Positions 61,201-64,000 of a stretch of DNA of 64,000 nucleotides are shown in pieces. How positions within the stretch are numbered: position 1 is the stretch's first letter; the number at the start of each line of letters is the position of its first letter. The notes under the pieces are model-generated. The model was not told the origin of the DNA. It did no database searches and worked only from the letters and a program-made list of their open reading frames with translations. A program made the translations under genes and the position numbers. The DNA comes from a virus, in the IMG/VR virus record IMGVR_UViG_3300046542_000271, positions 1 through 64,000 of that record; one strand, given 5' to 3'.

Positions 61201-61498
61201 CGATACTGACTTGAACATTAACCTGGATGAGCCTCCAGTTGATGGGAAAGAAGGTGTGGAAGAAGAGGGTGGTGAGAAACCTACTGCTGAAGATGGTGAT
61301 CTCAACATCAACTTGGAAGAACCTGAAGTACCTGAGGAGGAGCCTGAGCCTGAGGTAACGGAAGAGGATCTCAAGCTTGATCTGGGTGAAGCGCCTGAAG
61401 TGAAGGACGATAAAGACAAGGATGACAAGAAAGGTAAGAAGGACGGTAAGGATGATCTGACGATCGACCTTGGCGAGCCTACTAAACCGAAGTCATAA
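58232..61498 (+). CDS. Portal protein with acidic repeat tail
   Basis: 1088 residues. The centre (LTTMLYVPAELMIYMAYEYN, AAVTVANVIGSTKNAIPGKD) and the following helical region (DDLTRVFGLTPEMVDNVNQP) fit a T4/phiKZ-type portal; position relative to the capsid and RNA polymerase genes also agrees. It would form the dodecameric DNA channel at one vertex. From about residue 823 the sequence becomes acidic, alanine-rich and disordered, with six copies of a DL.I(D/N)L(D/G/E)E(P/A)-like motif (DLNINLDEP, DLTIDLGEP, DLKLDLGEA). This extends the protein well beyond the phiKZ portal. AGGAGAGGAG precedes the ATG. Confidence 0.78.
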   Translation: MDTNEVSGQSRVEQFRDLSETDKNVIKRLTVDRANKKGGGTDRLDLSPLSGVFRRTLRDATDIRNIFQTMPDLHLPREILISAIMSPGDLSQQTLIFGNDMKGCDTALTAPLVKNLEDFFITIKKTDTKVAEWVDDALIWSGAHPILIIPEATLDRLVLGDDDASMESISSYGGEFVDGWYKPKGIFGLSVPTVDGHAYVSMESASGRIRQGSMAEYHTIKTTRGEKKLSLPIRVTDNMAVLRTPAVQKMKRSRVMENAYGTPSLEARKRQRKADNQKDAPDASSIYNKFYRQPQQVRRSRLQVVPSGKQAGGGNAGHPLEYHLSTEAVMPVCVPGDESNHVGYIILLDANGYPISYSRRLNYYDDIRRSSGGTDNAGSSGGVAGELIQMSKEAIVGGIANASDTQIDRLADLHADLVDADIVARFRTGMMGGDFELTHTEHIDRLMFARTMKNQLTTMLYVPAELMIYMAYEYNEFGIGKSILEDAKSLAAMRAAVTVANVIGSTKNAIPGKDINIELPEDDGDPLGTATFMANEALGLAYHQFPMAISSTVGLAEQLQMSSFSVNVTGNPRFPEVKTSISPRESSFAQIDNDLQQQLRDDLTRVFGLTPEMVDNVNQPEFATTAVQNSLMLQKRVMVIQGKTNPMLTDYVRIFTYNSGILIGELMEIVEQNAKLLPDDYKQDPEGFLEEFLNNLTVKLPAPENDNLTKQMELFNNFSETLDKALPAYIREEYFDGYAPDKIKEAMTTVVESWKGVILRQWMRKRGILRELDVFSSAEDGSPIMDLTEEMSNHVESVMKSVGSFAKRVAKDSVKRKKSTAQTVDEQDKAQKMLEELTAEPVDPNAEEDMYGGGQDLANGNVPEEPDDEFGATDGLGDGTEGGDVNGDGSDDLNMDLGDAEAGVDANTNDNALTDTNADATADATAETTDATADASAEPASADADLAIDLDAPEGAETPDAAEPAADAVEPAAPADDAAAAPEGEQPADVDTDLNINLDEPPVDGKEGVEEEGGEKPTAEDGDLNINLEEPEVPEEEPEPEVTEEDLKLDLGEAPEVKDDKDKDDKKGKKDGKDDLTIDLGEPTKPKS

Positions 61499-61506
61499 GT
61501 CCCTTT

Positions 61507-61545
61507 GGAGAGGAGTGGGTTTCGGCCCACTCCTGCTCTATTTTG
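61507..61545 (+). terminator. Hairpin terminator after the portal gene
   Basis: AGGAGTGGG (61511-61519) pairs with CCCACTCCT (61526-61534), loop TTTCGG, followed by GCTCTATTTTG. It ends the portal transcript. Confidence 0.78.
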
Positions 61546-61566
61546 TTGACGTAAATTTTTACAACG
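61546..61566. promoter_or_regulatory. Palindromic AT-rich element GTAAATTTTTAC
   Basis: GTTGACGTAAATTTTTACAAC has an inverted-repeat core related to the palindrome at 9494-9511 (11 of 12 core positions the same). It sits in the 272-bp non-coding gap before the last gene group. Confidence 0.35.
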
Positions 61567-61599
61567 CGTAGTCATCAGATGAACTAATTTAATGCTTTA

Positions 61600-61670
61600 T
61601 CTAAGTGAGTGTAGTGAGGCGTAGCCGAACGAAACGAACGTGGTAGACAACGAACGAAGTGAGTGTCTCT
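61600..61670. repeat. Short direct repeats in the gap before 61771
   Basis: AAGTGAGTGT occurs exactly at 61603-61612 and 61657-61666, and GAACGAA/ACGAACG units fill the space between them. The remaining gap to 61770 holds no other clear structure apart from the Shine-Dalgarno of the next gene. Confidence 0.5.
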
Positions 61671-61770
61671 AGTGCTCTTAACTGTGTTCAGGAGGGGGAG
61701 GCTTTTATTACGCAAACTTCTCCGAGTGATACATTATTCAAGTGAATACACTAAGCTTAGGAGATATGGC

Positions 61771-62247
61771 ATGACTTTGCAACGAGTGACCATGGTACAG
61801 TCGTTAAAGCGAGACATTCTGGAACGCTCAGGTGTAGAAGTACCTACCCGTTTCGTTAACTGCATGATTTATGAAGATCTGCAAACCTTCGAAGATCTGT
61901 TGAAGGTCGATCCCAAACTCGCAATCAGGTTCCCTAACTTTGGCGCTCGTTGCGTTGATTTACTCAAGCGGATCCAACAGTCGCAAGATCCGGCTCTTCA
62001 TCAAAGTAATCAGCACATGTTGACCGCTGTACGGAATCAGACGGTAGATTTGATTACTCGTCTGCGTCAAGAGATTCCGGCCTTCAACTCACTCCATGAC
62101 GAAGAGCAAGTCTGGATCGTGACCAACGTGCGTCTGCATGACTTCGAGTCATTCAAGTCAGCTGCTCTGCAAAGCTACGCCAATGGTGGCACGCCTGAGC
62201 GTGTGCTGCGCATGGCCATGAATGAATTTGGCTTCAATAAGGGTTAG
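61771..62247 (+). CDS. Hypothetical protein, 158 aa
   Basis: The ATG at 61771 follows TTAGGAG; the frame is open from 61663 but the upstream part is low-quality sequence. MTLQRVTMVQSLKRDILERS begins an all-helical, charged protein ending EFGFNKG. No motif was recognised. It starts a rightward group of small genes resembling those at 1-1.6 kb and 35.6-38.1 kb. Confidence 0.82.
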   Translation: MTLQRVTMVQSLKRDILERSGVEVPTRFVNCMIYEDLQTFEDLLKVDPKLAIRFPNFGARCVDLLKRIQQSQDPALHQSNQHMLTAVRNQTVDLITRLRQEIPAFNSLHDEEQVWIVTNVRLHDFESFKSAALQSYANGGTPERVLRMAMNEFGFNKG

Positions 62248-62257
62248 GGGATCCGAC

Positions 62258-62935
62258 ATGTCTTTGAAAAGAACACTCACTACGCAAGAACGTGTGGACC
62301 TTGCAGTCAAGGCTGGTTACTGGGCAGATATCACAGAGTTCGTCAGGATGCATGATGGTCAGGGCGCTACTGGCGCTGAAACCGGTAACGGCGTCATCTC
62401 TATCGCTGAACCCTCTGGTACACCTAAGGTGTACAGTGCGTTACCTGGCTATGCATTCCCAGCTATCGATTGTTATCTGAACACTTTCGGGATTCCGTTA
62501 GATGTTGAAGTCGAGACGCCTGCGGTATCCGCACCCAAAGCGTCTATGCTGTCAATGGCTCATTTGCAGTATGCCAACCATTGCCACGAGCAGGCGGCGT
62601 ACTTTGAATCTCAATCGGGTAAGACCTGCTCTGGTCGATTGAAGGAGGATGCGGAATACGCCGCAGCACACACTGCCTTCTCGATGATTGAAGAGATCGT
62701 CCAGAAACATCCGATCGAGATCCATGGTGCCACGATACTCGTCGATGACGTCAATGCGATCCGCACACTCAAGTTGGCCAGTGGTCGGATGGTCTGCCAG
62801 GCTAAGGGCTTCGCCGGTTACGGTTACTACAAACCCGATGGCTACACAAGCCACATGTCGGTTGATGACATCCTCAACCACGAAATCAACGAACTCGCCA
62901 ACGTTCTGCACGATAAAGGCCTGGGTCTCAATTAA
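62258..62935 (+). CDS. Hypothetical protein, 225 aa
   Basis: The ATG at 62258 follows TAGGGG. The protein (MSLKRTLTTQERVDLAVKAG) contains an acidic centre and a histidine/cysteine segment (YANHCHEQAAYFESQSGKTC). The C-terminus ends DILNHEINELANVLHDKGLG. A metal-binding role could be guessed from His and Cys spacing but is not supported by a known motif. Confidence 0.82.
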   Translation: MSLKRTLTTQERVDLAVKAGYWADITEFVRMHDGQGATGAETGNGVISIAEPSGTPKVYSALPGYAFPAIDCYLNTFGIPLDVEVETPAVSAPKASMLSMAHLQYANHCHEQAAYFESQSGKTCSGRLKEDAEYAAAHTAFSMIEEIVQKHPIEIHGATILVDDVNAIRTLKLASGRMVCQAKGFAGYGYYKPDGYTSHMSVDDILNHEINELANVLHDKGLGLN

Positions 62936-62945
62936 GGAGTTTCAC

Positions 62946-63770
62946 ATGCGTCAAGAAGTATTCAACGATTTCATCCGCAGCTTCCGTATAAACCCTGCTG
63001 AACTCACTGCCCTCACGAAGCTGTACCTCTCGTACAACGTGCGTCAGGAACTACATCGTAGCAACGCTAATCCGGTGATCGTCCTCGATGGGAATGAGAT
63101 CAGCCTCGACTCTTGGGATGTCGGCATCAACGGCGAGGTGGCTATCGAACACTTCGCAGAGAGTCAAAGTGCACCGCATGGCGTCATGTTGAACTTCGGG
63201 CACGGTTTAAAGGTTCCGTTGTTCAATACCTGGGGCGTACCAACGAAACCTCCACTCGGTACCGGCGACAACGAACCGGCGGTCGAAGATCGTAAAGACC
63301 GTCGCCGTGAAGAGGTACGCATGGAACGCGTCGACTGCGAGCGCCATATGGACGCGGTGGATATCCAGATCCTGCGTAACGTTTACAGTAAGTGGTCCAA
63401 GACCTTGCTTGACCTGATGCAAGGCTGGTGGCAGGTAGCAGTACCCGCGAAGGTATACAAGAAGTTCTCTGTGGGTCAGATCGTCTACCTCATCGGTGAA
63501 AAAGATCTACTGAATGCCGCCTGGGAAGTACGCAGTACGGGCATTGCCGGTGATCGAGACATCGAAGGGTGTCATCTGATGTCCGGCGCTATTGAGCCGA
63601 TGTGTAGCGGTCACTGCGGTACCGAACAAGAATGGCTGAAGTGTCATGCGGTTAATACCCGGATGCGTGAACAGATGGTTCCTACCGACGAAGAAAAGGA
63701 GTTCATCGATGTGGCAAGAGACTTCATCGAGCGGAATTTCCGCCCGAAAGACCCACGCGATGCGCGCTAA
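62946..63770 (+). CDS. Hypothetical protein, 274 aa
   Basis: The ATG at 62946 follows AAGGAG with ideal spacing; the open frame upstream overlaps the previous gene and is rejected. The product (MRQEVFNDFIRSFRINPAEL) has a beta-rich middle (VIVLDGNEISLDSWDVGING) and a cysteine/histidine patch MCSGHCGTEQEWLKCHAVNT near residue 225, possibly metal binding. Function unknown. Confidence 0.84.
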   Translation: MRQEVFNDFIRSFRINPAELTALTKLYLSYNVRQELHRSNANPVIVLDGNEISLDSWDVGINGEVAIEHFAESQSAPHGVMLNFGHGLKVPLFNTWGVPTKPPLGTGDNEPAVEDRKDRRREEVRMERVDCERHMDAVDIQILRNVYSKWSKTLLDLMQGWWQVAVPAKVYKKFSVGQIVYLIGEKDLLNAAWEVRSTGIAGDRDIEGCHLMSGAIEPMCSGHCGTEQEWLKCHAVNTRMREQMVPTDEEKEFIDVARDFIERNFRPKDPRDAR

Positions 63771-63993
63771 CAACATCGCAGAGCTTCGTCCTCTCATCGG
63801 TCTGGCTCTGAAGATGGAGTTAGGTCGGTGGAAGGTCATCTGTAGTGACGGCATCGCTAAAGAAATCCACGTCAAAGCGGGTAACGTGATTTTCATCTTC
63901 AAAGTAGACGAGGTGAATATCGGTTACCTGGCACCCGGTGATGAAGTCCATGTGAACATCGCCACCGGTAAACTGACGCACGTACACCGTTAA
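63760..63993 (+). CDS. Small protein, 77 aa
   Basis: The ATG at 63760 overlaps the end of the previous gene by 11 nt. The product (MRANNIAELRPLIGLALKME) has a helical start and a beta-barrel-like remainder (VIFIFKVDEVNIGYLAPGDE, VHVNIATGKLTHVHR). An earlier in-frame ATG at 63709 has AAGGAG 7 nt upstream, but its extra 17 residues look like out-of-frame sequence of the other gene. Both starts are possible. Function unknown. Confidence 0.7.
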   Translation: MRANNIAELRPLIGLALKMELGRWKVICSDGIAKEIHVKAGNVIFIFKVDEVNIGYLAPGDEVHVNIATGKLTHVHR

Positions 63994-64000
63994 CAACCAA

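Noticed and set aside
61663-61770. N-terminal extension of the 158-residue protein
   Set aside because: The added residues (FRRGRLLLRKLLR) come from the non-coding gap; the ATG at 61771 has a proper TTAGGAG.

Overview
The window is part of a large tailed bacteriophage genome, most likely a phiKZ-related jumbo myovirus. The evidence is a 717-residue major capsid protein, a multisubunit-type RNA polymerase beta fragment encoded two genes downstream of it, a very large portal gene, a DnaB-like helicase with a degenerate Walker A loop, an SF2 helicase and a RuvC-like resolvase. The capsid, RNA polymerase fragment and portal follow the order I recall for phiKZ (gp120, gp123, gp129). Base composition and codon use would suit a Pseudomonas-like host, but the sequence does not prove the host. 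No rRNA, convincing tRNA, CRISPR array, insertion sequence or integrase was seen.

Layout. 1-1587: small unrecognised rightward genes with strong 'CCGTGGAGGA'-type ribosome binding sites. 1640-4183: leftward SF2/SNF2-like helicase with an extra C-terminal domain. 4276-5175: rightward kelch-type beta-propeller protein. 5219-8359: leftward collagen-like tail fibre. 8384-35504: a roughly 27 kb adhesin and tail-module array built from two paralogous families. Family A is a module of about 140 residues (pattern NT..T..A, S.Y.G, Y.R.DL), often followed by a C-terminal '(L/F)HYN' domain or an 'L(D/N)GF.PE' tail. Family B is a lectin-like protein with a concanavalin/LamG-type core. A and B genes alternate between 11.8 and 25.7 kb, then A genes continue in duplicated pairs. 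A non-coding gap at 8978-9715 holds strong RNA hairpins and a terminator, and is followed by four rightward family A genes.

35646-38116 is another run of small accessory genes. 38170-39336 (leftward) looks like an internal head protein with a strongly cationic amphipathic segment. 39451-39922 holds three tiny ATGA-overlapped genes. 39983-41524 (leftward) is the DnaB-like helicase. 41593-50224 is the rightward capsid and transcription block: two small genes, the major capsid protein, a coiled-coil membrane protein, the RNA polymerase beta N-terminal fragment, an RGG-rich protein and a CYTH-like protein. 50274-58196 (leftward) holds a membrane protein, a RuvC-like resolvase and tail or baseplate genes, including one with about 16 copies of a 19-20 residue repeat. 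58232-61498 is the rightward portal gene with an acidic repeat tail. 61771-63993 holds small rightward unknown genes.

The structural genes would build the head, portal, baseplate and a very diverse set of receptor-binding fibres. The RNA polymerase fragment would act with other subunits encoded outside the window. Gene-block boundaries are marked by long perfect hairpins that share an outer 'GCATA...TATGC' stem; only some carry a T-run typical of intrinsic terminators. Gene starts were chosen by Shine-Dalgarno spacing and by alignment of paralogue N-termini. Functional names rest on motif recognition by eye, not on database searches.
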